A stretch of 14,090 nucleotides of DNA from Cyclobacteriaceae bacterium (GCA_021648745.1 JAKISE010000087.1:1-14090), one strand, 5' to 3'; numbered from the stretch's first letter, positions 1 through 6,661 are shown. Made by a program: numbers and translations. The notes: generated from the letters alone by a model not told the origin.

Positions 1-207
1 GATTGCCTACTAGAAATTTTCCCTTTGGGCTTTAGCGAAACTTCCCTAAACCGCCTCTAATTTCTTTGGATTAACCCGTTAGTCCGGCAAAAATTAGTGT
101 TGTTTATGAAACTTTCGCTTAAAGCTGATGGCATTCCTTAGGTCGAACCCAGGTTAATAACCTGATATTAGGAGTGGAACCTTTTTAATTGGTTTCACTC
201 CTTTTTT
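1..207 (+). ncRNA. Candidate structured RNA, 3' part, rod-shaped (6S-like?)
   Basis: No credible protein is encoded here, but the + strand folds into a long interrupted hairpin. Positions 29-40 pair with 113-125 (12 bp, one bulged T at 119), 57-63 pair with 91-97 (7 bp), and 68-74 pair with 79-85 around the loop CCCG. A small hairpin follows at 150-164, then a strong terminator at 171-207. The U-G pair at 71/82 and the G-U pair in the terminator stem favour the + strand, since they would be A-C mismatches on the other. A rod of stacked helices and internal loops ending in a terminator is what 6S RNA looks like, but I recognise no primary-sequence signature. The 5' end lies outside the window. 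The conserved cores of tmRNA, RNase P RNA and 5S rRNA are not visible. Confidence 0.4.
171..207 (+). terminator. Rho-independent terminator of the left-edge RNA
   Basis: GGAGTGGAACC (171-181) pairs over 11 bp with GGTTTCACTCC (191-201), with one G-U pair and a 9-nt loop, followed by six T (202-207). The T run exists only in the + direction; on the - strand the hairpin is followed by TAATATC. It therefore ends a + strand transcript entering from the left. Its U tract overlaps the stop codon of the convergent rsgA gene (206-208). Confidence 0.78.
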
Positions 208-1129
208 ACCATCTCCTATCCTCATTTTCGAGCATACTCAAATAGCTCAAATAGCGACTTTCAGCTATCTCTTCATTTTCAAGAGCTTCAATTACAGCAC
301 ATTTAGGTTCGTGGGTGTGCATACAATTATTATACTTGCACTGGCCGAGCAAAGCCCTCATTTCTGGGAAGTAATCAGAAAGTTCATCATCTTCTATCCC
401 AATAAGACCTAGCTCTTTAATGCCAGGAGTATCAATTATTTTGGTGGAGGCGTTTACCTCGAACATCTGCGCAAAGGTGGTTGTGTGCACTCCTTTATTT
501 ACGGATTCTGACACCTCTCCAACTTTTTGATCTAAGTCTGGAATAAGCAAATTGGTAATGGTTGATTTTCCGGTTCCGGAATGCCCTGACATCAATGTTA
601 TCTGGCCTTGAATAATTTTTTTGAACTCATCTATTCCTTTGTTTTTAAGCGCAGAAATCAACAAGGTGTTTACTCCAATCGGTTCGTAAATTGAAGTAAT
701 ATATTCGATGGCACCCAATTCTTGCTTTGATAACAAATCGGATTTATTAAAAACAATGGTGGAAGGGATACGGAACGAATCGGTTGTAACTAAAAAACGA
801 TCGATAAAGCCAAGTGATGTTTTAGGATGATTCAACGTAACAATCAAAACGGCTCTGTCAATATTGGCAGCAATTAAGCTCCCTTGTTTTGCTTTATGAA
901 CCGATTTACGCATTACATAATTAGTTCTTGGATCAATATCTAAAATAATACCGGTTCCTTCGTTATTTGGGTCTAGCACTAATTCAACTATGTCGCCAAC
1001 AGCAATTGGGTTCGTTACTTTTAATTTTGCCAACTTCATCTTACCTCGAATCCGGCATTCTATAAAACTGCCATCGTCTAACCTTACATTATACCACGAC
1101 CCCGTTGATTTATAAACTAAACCCTTCAT
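206..1129 (-). CDS. rsgA: Ribosome small-subunit-dependent GTPase RsgA
   Basis: RsgA is a cytoplasmic GTPase that binds the 30S subunit late in its assembly and checks the decoding centre. The 307-aa protein has the family's circularly permuted G domain. An N-terminal OB fold (about 1-70) is followed by G4 NKSD (128-131), G5 SAL (159-161), the P-loop GHSGTGKST (182-190), G2 around TTT (216-218) and G3 DTPG (233-236). A C-terminal zinc site has the spacing C264-x4-C269-x-H271-x5-C277. Length is normal. Its ATG overlaps the waaA stop codon (ATGA), so the two are probably one transcript with coupled translation. The stop codon lies in the U tract of the convergent terminator, and no good terminator of its own is visible on the - strand. 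Confidence 0.97.
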   Translation of the reverse strand: MKGLVYKSTGSWYNVRLDDGSFIECRIRGKMKLAKLKVTNPIAVGDIVELVLDPNNEGTGIILDIDPRTNYVMRKSVHKAKQGSLIAANIDRAVLIVTLNHPKTSLGFIDRFLVTTDSFRIPSTIVFNKSDLLSKQELGAIEYITSIYEPIGVNTLLISALKNKGIDEFKKIIQGQITLMSGHSGTGKSTITNLLIPDLDQKVGEVSESVNKGVHTTTFAQMFEVNASTKIIDTPGIKELGLIGIEDDELSDYFPEMRALLGQCKYNNCMHTHEPKCAVIEALENEEIAESRYLSYLSMLENEDRRW

Positions 1130-2358
1130 GATGCGTTTTGTTCGTTTATGAGGGATACTACTTTTCTTGCTGCTCCCTCATTTGATTTTACATATTCCTC
1201 CATTTTTTTGCTAACATTTTTCAAAACTGTAGGGTTCGCAAATTTGTTCACTAATGTTTCAAGAGAAGATGAATTTTGCACAGGAAAAGCGGCCTCTAAC
1301 CTTACTAGGTCAACGGCTTCTTTATATTTTTTATAATGCTGGTTTCCAAAAAATATTGGAATGTTATAAACAGCAGGCTCTAGTATATTATGAATGCCAT
1401 CACTAAATCCACCACCTACATAAGCGAAATCTGCTAATTGGTATAATCTCGATAATTTTCCAATTGAATCAATGATTAGCACCTTTTTATTGCTATGCTC
1501 TTGTAGCATAGAATGCCTAATGGTAGATGAAATGGACTGCTCGATTTTTAAGATATATTTTTCTGTAATATCATGTGGAGCAATTATGTATGCAAACTCA
1601 GGATTGGCATTCACAAATGGAAATATAATGCCGTCATCTTCTGGCCTTAAACTACCTATAATAAATACTTTTTTACCCCTGATAAAAGAATCAATTTCTG
1701 GAAACGTTGCACCCTGCTGTTTCAGTTTTATCACACGGTCAAATCTGGTGTCTCCTGTTAAAGAAGCATTATTAATTCCTATTGAGTTAAGCAGCTTTAA
1801 GGAAACTTGATCTTGTACCATAAAATGGTTGAATCGCCTGAGCATTTTTCTATTCCACCCTCCATACCATTTAAAAAATGTTTGGGAGGGTCTAAAAATA
1901 GATGAAACTGAATAAGTAGGAACCTGTTTGGCATTCAGCTCCTTTAAAAAGTGATACCAAAATTCATACTTTATGAATAATGCTACTTTAGGCTGAATCA
2001 AATTGATGAATTGGGTTGCGTTACTTTTAGTATCTATGGGTAAATAAAATTTATAATCGATTATTGGGTGGTTAACGGCCTCATAGCCGGAAGGGGAGAA
2101 AAAGGTGACAACCACTTTCCATGTTGGCTGCTTTTCTTTTAATAATTCAATTACTGGCAGACCTTGCTCAAATTCTCCAACTGAGGAGCAATGTACCCAG
2201 AATAACGGATTAGAATTACCTCGTAGCTCTAATTCAATTGTTGAAAACAAATTTTTCCTGCCTTGGTAGAATAAATTAGCCTTAGCACTGAGCCTAGCCA
2301 AAAGCGGAAGGATCCCTTTTAATAAAAGGATGGAAACATTATACAGCAAGGTTCTCAT
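1126..2358 (-). CDS. waaA: 3-deoxy-D-manno-octulosonic acid (Kdo) transferase
   Basis: WaaA adds Kdo from CMP-Kdo to the lipid A precursor at the inner face of the cytoplasmic membrane, a core step of lipopolysaccharide synthesis. The 410-aa product has a hydrophobic N-terminal anchor (about 5-21). The acceptor-side motif HCSSVGEFEQ (56-65) carries the glutamate (E62) expected as catalytic base. Also present are KYEFW (130-134), the GT-B linker motif GSLRPEDD (235-242) and the donor-site signature GGGF..GIHNILEP (315-328). I chose the ATG at 2358; a TTG nine bases upstream (2367) is in frame but sits against the U tract of a hairpin. The last bases overlap the rsgA start. A terminator-like hairpin ends only 12 nt before the start codon, so expression may depend on read-through or on a promoter whose leader contains the hairpin. 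Confidence 0.94.
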   Translation of the reverse strand: MRTLLYNVSILLLKGILPLLARLSAKANLFYQGRKNLFSTIELELRGNSNPLFWVHCSSVGEFEQGLPVIELLKEKQPTWKVVVTFFSPSGYEAVNHPIIDYKFYLPIDTKSNATQFINLIQPKVALFIKYEFWYHFLKELNAKQVPTYSVSSIFRPSQTFFKWYGGWNRKMLRRFNHFMVQDQVSLKLLNSIGINNASLTGDTRFDRVIKLKQQGATFPEIDSFIRGKKVFIIGSLRPEDDGIIFPFVNANPEFAYIIAPHDITEKYILKIEQSISSTIRHSMLQEHSNKKVLIIDSIGKLSRLYQLADFAYVGGGFSDGIHNILEPAVYNIPIFFGNQHYKKYKEAVDLVRLEAAFPVQNSSSLETLVNKFANPTVLKNVSKKMEEYVKSNEGAARKVVSLINEQNAS

Positions 2359-2365
2359 GAGGAGC

Positions 2366-2402
2366 AAAAATAGAAAGAGGTTACCAAAGTAACCTCTTTC
2401 TA
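2366..2402 (-). terminator. Terminator-like hairpin directly before waaA
   Basis: Positions 2371-2384 and 2389-2402 form a perfect 14-bp inverted repeat around the loop CAAA. On the - strand it is followed by TTTTT (2370-2366); on the + strand the following bases are TTCTAGTT. It therefore best serves as the terminator of the peroxiredoxin transcript coming from the right. Because it ends 8 nt before the waaA ATG, it could also act as an attenuator for waaA-rsgA. Confidence 0.65.
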
Positions 2403-2439
2403 TTCTAGTTATTAATAATTCAAAAACTAAACGAACCGA

Positions 2440-2550
2440 AACGTCATTGCCAATCCAATCCTATATTCCAAGCTTAATGAGCATGTAATTGGGTGAAGCA
2501 ATCTATCAGAACTTATGTACAGATTGCTTCACGATGTTCGCAATGACGTT
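2440..2550. repeat. 111-bp inverted-repeat element (REP/MITE-like)
   Basis: The ends AACGTCATTGC (2440-2450) and GCAATGACGTT (2540-2550) are perfect 11-bp inverted repeats. Nested inside is a second perfect pair, GTGAAGCAATCT (2493-2504) and AGATTGCTTCAC (2521-2532), 16 nt apart. There is no gene inside. The left end CGTCATTGC and the following CAATCC recur in the element at 9816-9949, so this looks like a dispersed non-coding repeat family. It lies 7 bp beyond the peroxiredoxin stop codon. Confidence 0.6.
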
Positions 2551-2557
2551 AAAAGGA

Positions 2558-3190
2558 TTAGTGATTAGCAAGGTAATCAGCAACGCCATCAGGAGTGGCA
2601 GCCATCGCATCTTTCCCTTCTTCCCAGTTTGCTGGGCAAACTTCACCGTGCTCTTGGTTATGGTGCCATGCATCAACAATTCTTAATGACTCATCAATAT
2701 TTCTGCCAAGTGGCAAATCGTTAATATTTTCGTGTCTTACAATCCCTTCTTTATCAATAAAGAAAGTTCCTCTAAATGCAACACCAGGGCCTCCTTCAAA
2801 AACTAACTGCTCATCCTCGTTGTATGCCCAATCACCAGCCAATACACCATAATTATGAGCTATGGTTTTCGTTCCGTCTGCAACGAGAGGATACTTTACT
2901 CCTTCAATTCCTCCTTTGTTCTTTGGGGTAGTTAACCAAGCTAAATGAACTTCAGCAGTATCTACAGAGCAACCAATAACAGCTACTCCTCTTTTTTCGA
3001 ACTCATCAAGCTTAGCTTGAAAAGCAAGGATCTCGGTTGGGCAAACAAAGGTGAAATCTTTTGGGTAAAAGAATAGTAACACTTCTTTTTTACCTATAAA
3101 CTGCTCTAACGAAAATGAATCTACAATTTCGTAACCGTTTAAAACGGCAGGGGTATCAAAATTTGGGGCTTTTTTTCCTACTAATGACAT
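2558..3190 (-). CDS. Typical 2-Cys peroxiredoxin (AhpC/Prx1 group)
   Basis: This is a cytoplasmic thiol peroxidase that reduces hydrogen peroxide, organic peroxides and possibly peroxynitrite. The 210-aa protein has the active-site motif PKDFTFVC, with P43, T47 and peroxidatic C50, and Arg140 in FRGTF. The resolving cysteine is C185 in HGEVCPANW. An additional C74 is present. GGPG (133-136) and a C-terminal DYL (205-207) occupy the places of the GGLG and YF motifs linked to over-oxidation sensitivity in eukaryotic Prx1; here they are only partly conserved. It follows the PerR-type repressor gene by 26 bp on the same strand, so the two probably form a peroxide-inducible operon. Which reductase recycles it cannot be seen here. 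Confidence 0.95.
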   Translation of the reverse strand: MSLVGKKAPNFDTPAVLNGYEIVDSFSLEQFIGKKEVLLFFYPKDFTFVCPTEILAFQAKLDEFEKRGVAVIGCSVDTAEVHLAWLTTPKNKGGIEGVKYPLVADGTKTIAHNYGVLAGDWAYNEDEQLVFEGGPGVAFRGTFFIDKEGIVRHENINDLPLGRNIDESLRIVDAWHHNQEHGEVCPANWEEGKDAMAATPDGVADYLANH

Positions 3191-3216
3191 AATTTATTTT
3201 TATTGATAGTTTAAAT

Positions 3217-3648
3217 TTATTTAATTTCAATTGCTTTTTCTGTATCTATTTTATCGCCAATAATATTGAGGCTAATTTTTTTTATATGAAAGTTTTTTAC
3301 CTTTTTTTGCTTGAAAAAATTGCTAATCAAAGTGTTAAGCTCGTCATCAACATAGTCAATAATTTCGTTAGAGTTGGCACTATAAATATGCCCATGAGCA
3401 TCAAGGTTTGGGTCGTATCGAGCCTGGCCCTCAACAGTTAGTGTTTTTGAAATTAGACCATTGGAGGCAAATGCTTCTAAGGTTTTATAAACGGTAGCCA
3501 GTGAAATACTTGGTATTTGTTTTTTTGTTAGGCTGTACACATATTCTGTAGAAGGGTGGTTTTTGCAATCAAGTATAATGCTTAATATCACCTCACGTTG
3601 GTGAGTAGCCTTCAATTGAGCATTTAAAAGAAGTTTTTTTACTTTCAA
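3217..3648 (-). CDS. PerR-type Fur-family repressor lacking the Cys4 zinc site
   Basis: A 143-aa Fur-family protein with an N-terminal winged helix (recognition helix near SLATVYKTL, 49-57) and a C-terminal dimerisation domain. From the HP motif to residue 98 it lines up without gaps with Bacillus subtilis PerR, as I recall that sequence, at a constant offset of six. All five PerR regulatory-metal ligands are present: H31, D79, H85, H87 and D98 (PerR H37, D85, H91, H93, D104). Aspartate rather than glutamate at the last site is the peroxide-sensing version. The four structural-zinc cysteines are absent: S90 and S93 replace the first CxxC, and no second CxxC exists. The only cysteine is C28. 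The neighbouring peroxiredoxin gene supports a peroxide-sensing role. A PerR-box-like palindrome 18 nt before the start suggests autoregulation. Confidence 0.9.
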   Translation of the reverse strand: MKVKKLLLNAQLKATHQREVILSIILDCKNHPSTEYVYSLTKKQIPSISLATVYKTLEAFASNGLISKTLTVEGQARYDPNLDAHGHIYSANSNEIIDYVDDELNTLISNFFKQKKVKNFHIKKISLNIIGDKIDTEKAIEIK

Positions 3649-3665
3649 TGATATTGATTATTAGA

Positions 3666-3691
3666 TAATAATAATTATTAGTACAAATGTA
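3666..3691 (-). promoter_or_regulatory. PerR-box-like operator and -7 box of the repressor operon
   Basis: TAATAATAATTATTA (3666-3680) matches 12 of the 14 defined positions of the Bacillus PerR box TTATAATnATTATAA. It overlaps another palindrome, TTATTAGATAATAA (3658-3671). On the - strand TACATTTG (3691 to 3684) fits the Bacteroidota -7 element TAnnTTTG, which would place the start of transcription at about 3677-3680, inside the operator. No good -33 TTTG is visible. The region is AT-rich, so chance similarity is possible. Confidence 0.45.
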
Positions 3692-3795
3692 CAACTTTTA
3701 TTTTACATGTTTTGTGCTTCTATATTTATTTCATTGGTTACTATTAGCAGTGTTAACCGTATTTTTACTAAATTGGCATTATAAAACCATTCACT

Positions 3796-4854
3796 ATGAA
3801 AATACCTACTTTTAGAATCATTGGAATACTTATTTTAATGGGAGGGGCACAGTTTTTAAAGGCTCAACCAACACAGGGCGATATTGATAATTACGTGGTG
3901 GGACTAACATCAGATTTTAATCAATATATGAATTTTTATATTACCCCTGCCTTAAAAGGGTTAGGGTATGGATTTAATAATGGGTGGTATAATACAGCTC
4001 GGCCTCATAAGTCCTTTGGTTTTGATTTAACTATAAGTGCGAATGCTGCTTATGTACCTACTATAGATCAAAGTTTTACATTTGTCCCTGATAATTATCA
4101 GGTGTTGGATCTTACCGATGACCCTTCTTTGGATGACAACTTTCCAACCTTAATGGGAGGAACTACCACGAACGAAGTTCGGTCGTATTTAATCAAGGGA
4201 GATCCTCAAAGTCCTTTTATAGAAGGTCCTATCTTAGATGGTATTTTAGAGGATCTGCCTATTAATGCCTCAGCGGTTCCATCTCCTATTATTCAGTTAG
4301 GAGTTGGTATTTATAAAAAAACAGAAGTGAAGGTTAGATGGGTGCCAACAATTCAAAACAGTGGTGGCTTAGAATATCAGTATTTTGGATTAGGAGTTAT
4401 GCATAGCATATCTCAATGGATTCCCGTAATGAAAAATGTAAAATTTTTAGACGTATCTGGCTTCGTAGGGTTTACAAATATTGATTTAACTTATAAACTA
4501 GACTCAGACCCAGATCTTAATCCGCTCGATAATCAAGTTGCAAATTTCGGTGTAAACACTATTACCTATGAGGTTGTGGGCTCTGCCACTTTTTCGGTGT
4601 TTACTGGCTTTGTAGGTATTGGCTTTGATAATTTTAAGACGAATCTTAATTTAAATGGGGATTATTATATAAGAATTCCTGGTGTAGCTGATAGACTAGC
4701 AATTAAAGATCCAGTGGCACTTAATGTAGATGGCAGTGGTTTTAGAGCAACAGCTGGTGTACGATTAAAATTGGCAATCTTTACTTTGCATGGTGCATAT
4801 ACGTTACAAGAGTATAACACACTAAATGTAGGTTTTGGGTTTAGTTTTAGATAG
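3796..4854 (+). CDS. Probable outer-membrane beta-barrel protein (DUF6588-like)
   Basis: A 352-aa exported protein. A signal peptide with a hydrophobic stretch (about 8-20) is probably cut before Q24 (LKA-Q). The rest is rich in aromatic and glycine residues in alternating beta-strand patterns and ends in NVGFGFSFR, as expected for an outer-membrane barrel. The early segment with FNNGWYNTA and HKSFGFDLT resembles what I recall of the DUF6588 family of Bacteroidota; this assignment is from memory and uncertain. No catalytic motif is visible and the function is unknown. It is transcribed away from the PerR-type regulator across a 147-bp gap, so shared control from that region is possible but not shown. 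No clear promoter box was found. Confidence 0.75.
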   Translation: MKIPTFRIIGILILMGGAQFLKAQPTQGDIDNYVVGLTSDFNQYMNFYITPALKGLGYGFNNGWYNTARPHKSFGFDLTISANAAYVPTIDQSFTFVPDNYQVLDLTDDPSLDDNFPTLMGGTTTNEVRSYLIKGDPQSPFIEGPILDGILEDLPINASAVPSPIIQLGVGIYKKTEVKVRWVPTIQNSGGLEYQYFGLGVMHSISQWIPVMKNVKFLDVSGFVGFTNIDLTYKLDSDPDLNPLDNQVANFGVNTITYEVVGSATFSVFTGFVGIGFDNFKTNLNLNGDYYIRIPGVADRLAIKDPVALNVDGSGFRATAGVRLKLAIFTLHGAYTLQEYNTLNVGFGFSFR

Positions 4855-4953
4855 TTGATTAATAATCAAATTTATCTCAAGTTGGTAAGGTATAGTTAGC
4901 TATTCACTATTATTCAATTTCTGTTCTGAATAAACTAAAAGCGCGAAATATTT
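4855..4953. other. Convergent intergenic region with weak AT-rich hairpins
   Basis: Three weak inverted repeats lie between the converging genes: TTGATT/AATCAA (4855-4869), directly after the barrel-protein stop codon; TTATTCA/TGAATAA (4910-4933); and ACTAAAA/TTTTAGT (4934-4958), overlapping the stop codon of the HTH gene. The first and last could be poor terminators for the two genes. None has a convincing GC-rich stem plus U tract. Confidence 0.3.
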
Positions 4954-5148
4954 TTAGTTAGAAATATCAAATAGATACTCAACGGTTACATTAAAAAATT
5001 TAGCCATCTTTATAGCTAATGTAACAGATGGATTGAATTTGTTCCTTTCTATAGCATGTATTGATTGTCTTGAAACACCTAGTTTCTCTGCTAATTGACT
5101 TTGGGTTAAATCAAGCCTTGTACGTTCCAGTTTAACTAAGTTTTTCAT
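4954..5148 (-). CDS. Small XRE-family HTH transcriptional regulator
   Basis: A 64-aa protein that is almost entirely one Cro/C1-type helix-turn-helix domain. Helix 2, the turn and recognition helix 3 are seen in TQSQLAEKLGVSRQSIHAIE (15-34). The C-terminal VTVEYLFDI is typical of the short class that ends after the domain. The ATG at 5148 overlaps the stop of the upstream membrane-protein gene as TAATG, which fixes the start and implies translational coupling. A longer frame from 5193 would add 15 residues inside the membrane-protein gene and is less likely. Short HTH proteins of this kind are commonly paired with small membrane proteins of unknown function and tend to regulate their own operon. 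A palindrome before the operon at 5610-5626 is a candidate target. Confidence 0.9.
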   Translation of the reverse strand: MKNLVKLERTRLDLTQSQLAEKLGVSRQSIHAIERNKFNPSVTLAIKMAKFFNVTVEYLFDISN

Positions 5149-5591
5149 TAAGCCAATCTTTTTTTGAAATAAAATATGATAAGGTATAACCAAACAAATA
5201 AACTAACTGAATCGTAAACGCCATAAAAAAATTCCTGATGAAGGGTGTGAAAAAGGAGAGCGGTAACACTAATTACTAGAAATGACAGTTGATATGATTC
5301 TAGCCTGAGGATGTTTATATAATCGTCTTCTACTTTCTCCTTTGAAAGCATGTAAGAAATCAATGCTAATACGGCAAGAATCTCAAGTAAATGAATAATA
5401 TTTTTACCACCAAGCATGTTAGTTACAACTTTGGAATCTTCAAATTTTGATTCAGTATAATTTACAGGAGAGCCATTATAACCAGCAGAATATCCTCTCA
5501 AAAAATCATCTGCCCCAGCCAAAAACGAAGCAAATAGAAATACAATTAACGACAACTTCTTAAACCAATTTGGGAAAATTTGAATATGCAT
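5148..5591 (-). CDS. Small four-helix integral membrane protein, unknown function
   Basis: A 147-aa hydrophobic protein with four predicted membrane segments at about 12-28, 64-82, 101-117 and 124-142, and a basic C-terminal tail KKRLA. A polar loop (about 29-62) with aspartates and lysines separates the first two helices. Helix 3 follows an Arg-Leu-Glu-Ser segment (96-99), as in other small membrane proteins coded next to HTH regulators, but I cannot name the family. It is the first gene of a two-gene operon with the HTH regulator, whose start overlaps its stop codon. By analogy with such pairs it could be a membrane sensor or the target of the regulator; nothing in the sequence shows which. 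Confidence 0.82.
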   Translation of the reverse strand: MHIQIFPNWFKKLSLIVFLFASFLAGADDFLRGYSAGYNGSPVNYTESKFEDSKVVTNMLGGKNIIHLLEILAVLALISYMLSKEKVEDDYINILRLESYQLSFLVISVTALLFHTLHQEFFYGVYDSVSLFVWLYLIIFYFKKRLA

Positions 5592-5609
5592 AGTGCTGTA
5601 TTTTTAATA

Positions 5610-5643
5610 AAAGTATATAATACTTTACATAATATCAAATATA
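5610..5643 (-). promoter_or_regulatory. Candidate promoter and operator of the membrane-protein/HTH operon
   Basis: A perfect 17-bp inverted repeat AAAGTAT-ATA-ATACTTT (5610-5626) ends 19 bp before the membrane-protein start. Just upstream on the - strand, TATATTTG (5643 to 5636) matches the Bacteroidota -7 element TAnnTTTG, placing the transcription start at about 5630, directly next to the repeat. This is a natural site for repression by the coupled HTH protein. No -33 TTTG is visible at the usual spacing. Confidence 0.4.
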
Positions 5644-5739
5644 ATAGATTTATTACATATATAATGGAAATATGTTGCTCGCTCAAATGGCTTGTAAGAA
5701 CCTTGGGTCAGTAGAATTTTCTTAGTTAGTAAGGATGCA

Positions 5740-6513
5740 TTACTTTCCCTTGTACTCAGGCCTCCGTTTTTCAATAAAAGCTCGCATCCCTTCTTTCTGA
5801 TCTTCGGATGAAAAGGTGAGGTAGAAGTTTTTGCGTTCAAAATGAAGTCCTTCATCCAAATGTGTTTCAAAAGATCGATTTACAGATTCTTTAGCAAGCA
5901 TTGCAGCAATGGGAGACATTTGAGCTATATCATGTGCTAAGTTCATAGCTTCAGCCAAATAAATTTCTATTGGTACAACTTTGTTAATTAAACCAAACGA
6001 AAGGGCTTCCTGTGCATCAATAAATTTGCCTGTAAGCACCAATTCCATTGCTCTCGCTTTACCAATGGCTTTAGTAAGTCGTTGTGTTCCTCCAGCACCA
6101 GGCATCACCCCAATTTTAATTTCTGGCTGCCCAAATTTTGCTGTTTCCGAAGCTACAATCATGTCGCAAGTCATGGCCAGTTCGCAACCACCACCTAATG
6201 CGAAGCCAGAAACGGCAGCAATTAGTGGTTTTCGTGTTTTACGAATTTGATCCCAAGTGCTAAACTGATCTACCATAAGCATATCAACAGCTGTTTTATT
6301 AGCCATTTGCTTAATATCGGCACCGGCAGCAAAAGCGCGTTCGTTACCAGTTAACACAATAACTCGAACAGACTCATCCTGATCAAGCTCTTTCAAACTG
6401 TCTCTAAGTTCTAACATCAATTGCAAGTTTAGGGCATTGAGCTCTTTGGGCCGGTTTAATTCTATTAGCGCAATATGTGATTGGTAGTTGGTAGTAACTT
6501 TAATAAATTCCAT
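5740..6513 (-). CDS. Enoyl-CoA hydratase/isomerase (crotonase) family protein
   Basis: A 257-aa crotonase-fold enzyme, most likely a short-chain enoyl-CoA hydratase of fatty-acid or amino-acid breakdown that adds water to trans-2-enoyl-CoA. The oxyanion-hole and CoA-binding segment is FAAGADIKQM (61-70). The second oxyanion loop GFALGGGCE (103-111) carries the first catalytic glutamate, E111. QPEIKIGVMPGAGGTQRL (129-146) carries the second, E131. Both acids of classical hydratases are thus present. The C-terminus has the usual FxxxR motif (AFIEKRRPEY, 245-254). I start at ATG 6513 because an in-frame ATG at 6621 would translate a terminator-like hairpin (6537-6578) as a 36-residue extension that the family lacks. 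It stands alone on its strand, with no other beta-oxidation genes nearby. Confidence 0.94.
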   Translation of the reverse strand: MEFIKVTTNYQSHIALIELNRPKELNALNLQLMLELRDSLKELDQDESVRVIVLTGNERAFAAGADIKQMANKTAVDMLMVDQFSTWDQIRKTRKPLIAAVSGFALGGGCELAMTCDMIVASETAKFGQPEIKIGVMPGAGGTQRLTKAIGKARAMELVLTGKFIDAQEALSFGLINKVVPIEIYLAEAMNLAHDIAQMSPIAAMLAKESVNRSFETHLDEGLHFERKNFYLTFSSEDQKEGMRAFIEKRRPEYKGK

Positions 6514-6536
6514 GTTGAAGTATTTTACCCTAAAAT

Positions 6537-6578
6537 AAAAAAAACCTCCATCTCGAAGGCTATCGAGTGGAGGTTTTT
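6537..6578. terminator. Bidirectional terminator-like hairpin in the hydratase leader
   Basis: AAAAACCTCCA (6540-6550) and TGGAGGTTTTT (6568-6578) form an 11-bp stem. It continues as CTCGA/TCGAG (6552-6556/6563-6567) around a 6-nt loop with one bulged T (6551). The - strand reads eight T after the GC-rich stem (6544 to 6537) and the + strand five. It lies between two divergent genes, 23 bp before the hydratase ATG, where no gene needs terminating. It could be an attenuator of the hydratase or a block to upstream read-through. Confidence 0.55.
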
Positions 6579-6661
6579 CAACTGCAATGATAAACAAGCT
6601 TGAAAATATTTCTATTTTCATATATTAATATGATTAATACCTGTATGGTAACCTTTTGATT

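Noticed and set aside
1..207. tmRNA, RNase P RNA or 5S rRNA at the left edge
   Set aside because: No CCA end or T-arm, no tag-peptide frame, no RNase P core and no 5S conserved loop were found on either strand.
1472..1810. A 112-residue + strand frame inside waaA
   Set aside because: Complement of a conserved glycosyltransferase gene with no protein-family features.
5625..5870. An 81-residue frame overlapping the 3' end of the hydratase gene on the same strand
   Set aside because: It lies in another frame of a well-supported gene, with no domain or signal and a low-complexity AT-rich tail.
6514..6621. A 36-residue N-terminal extension of the enoyl-CoA hydratase from ATG 6621
   Set aside because: It would translate a terminator-like hairpin (the PPLDS...GGFF segment), and crotonases start at the position of ATG 6513.
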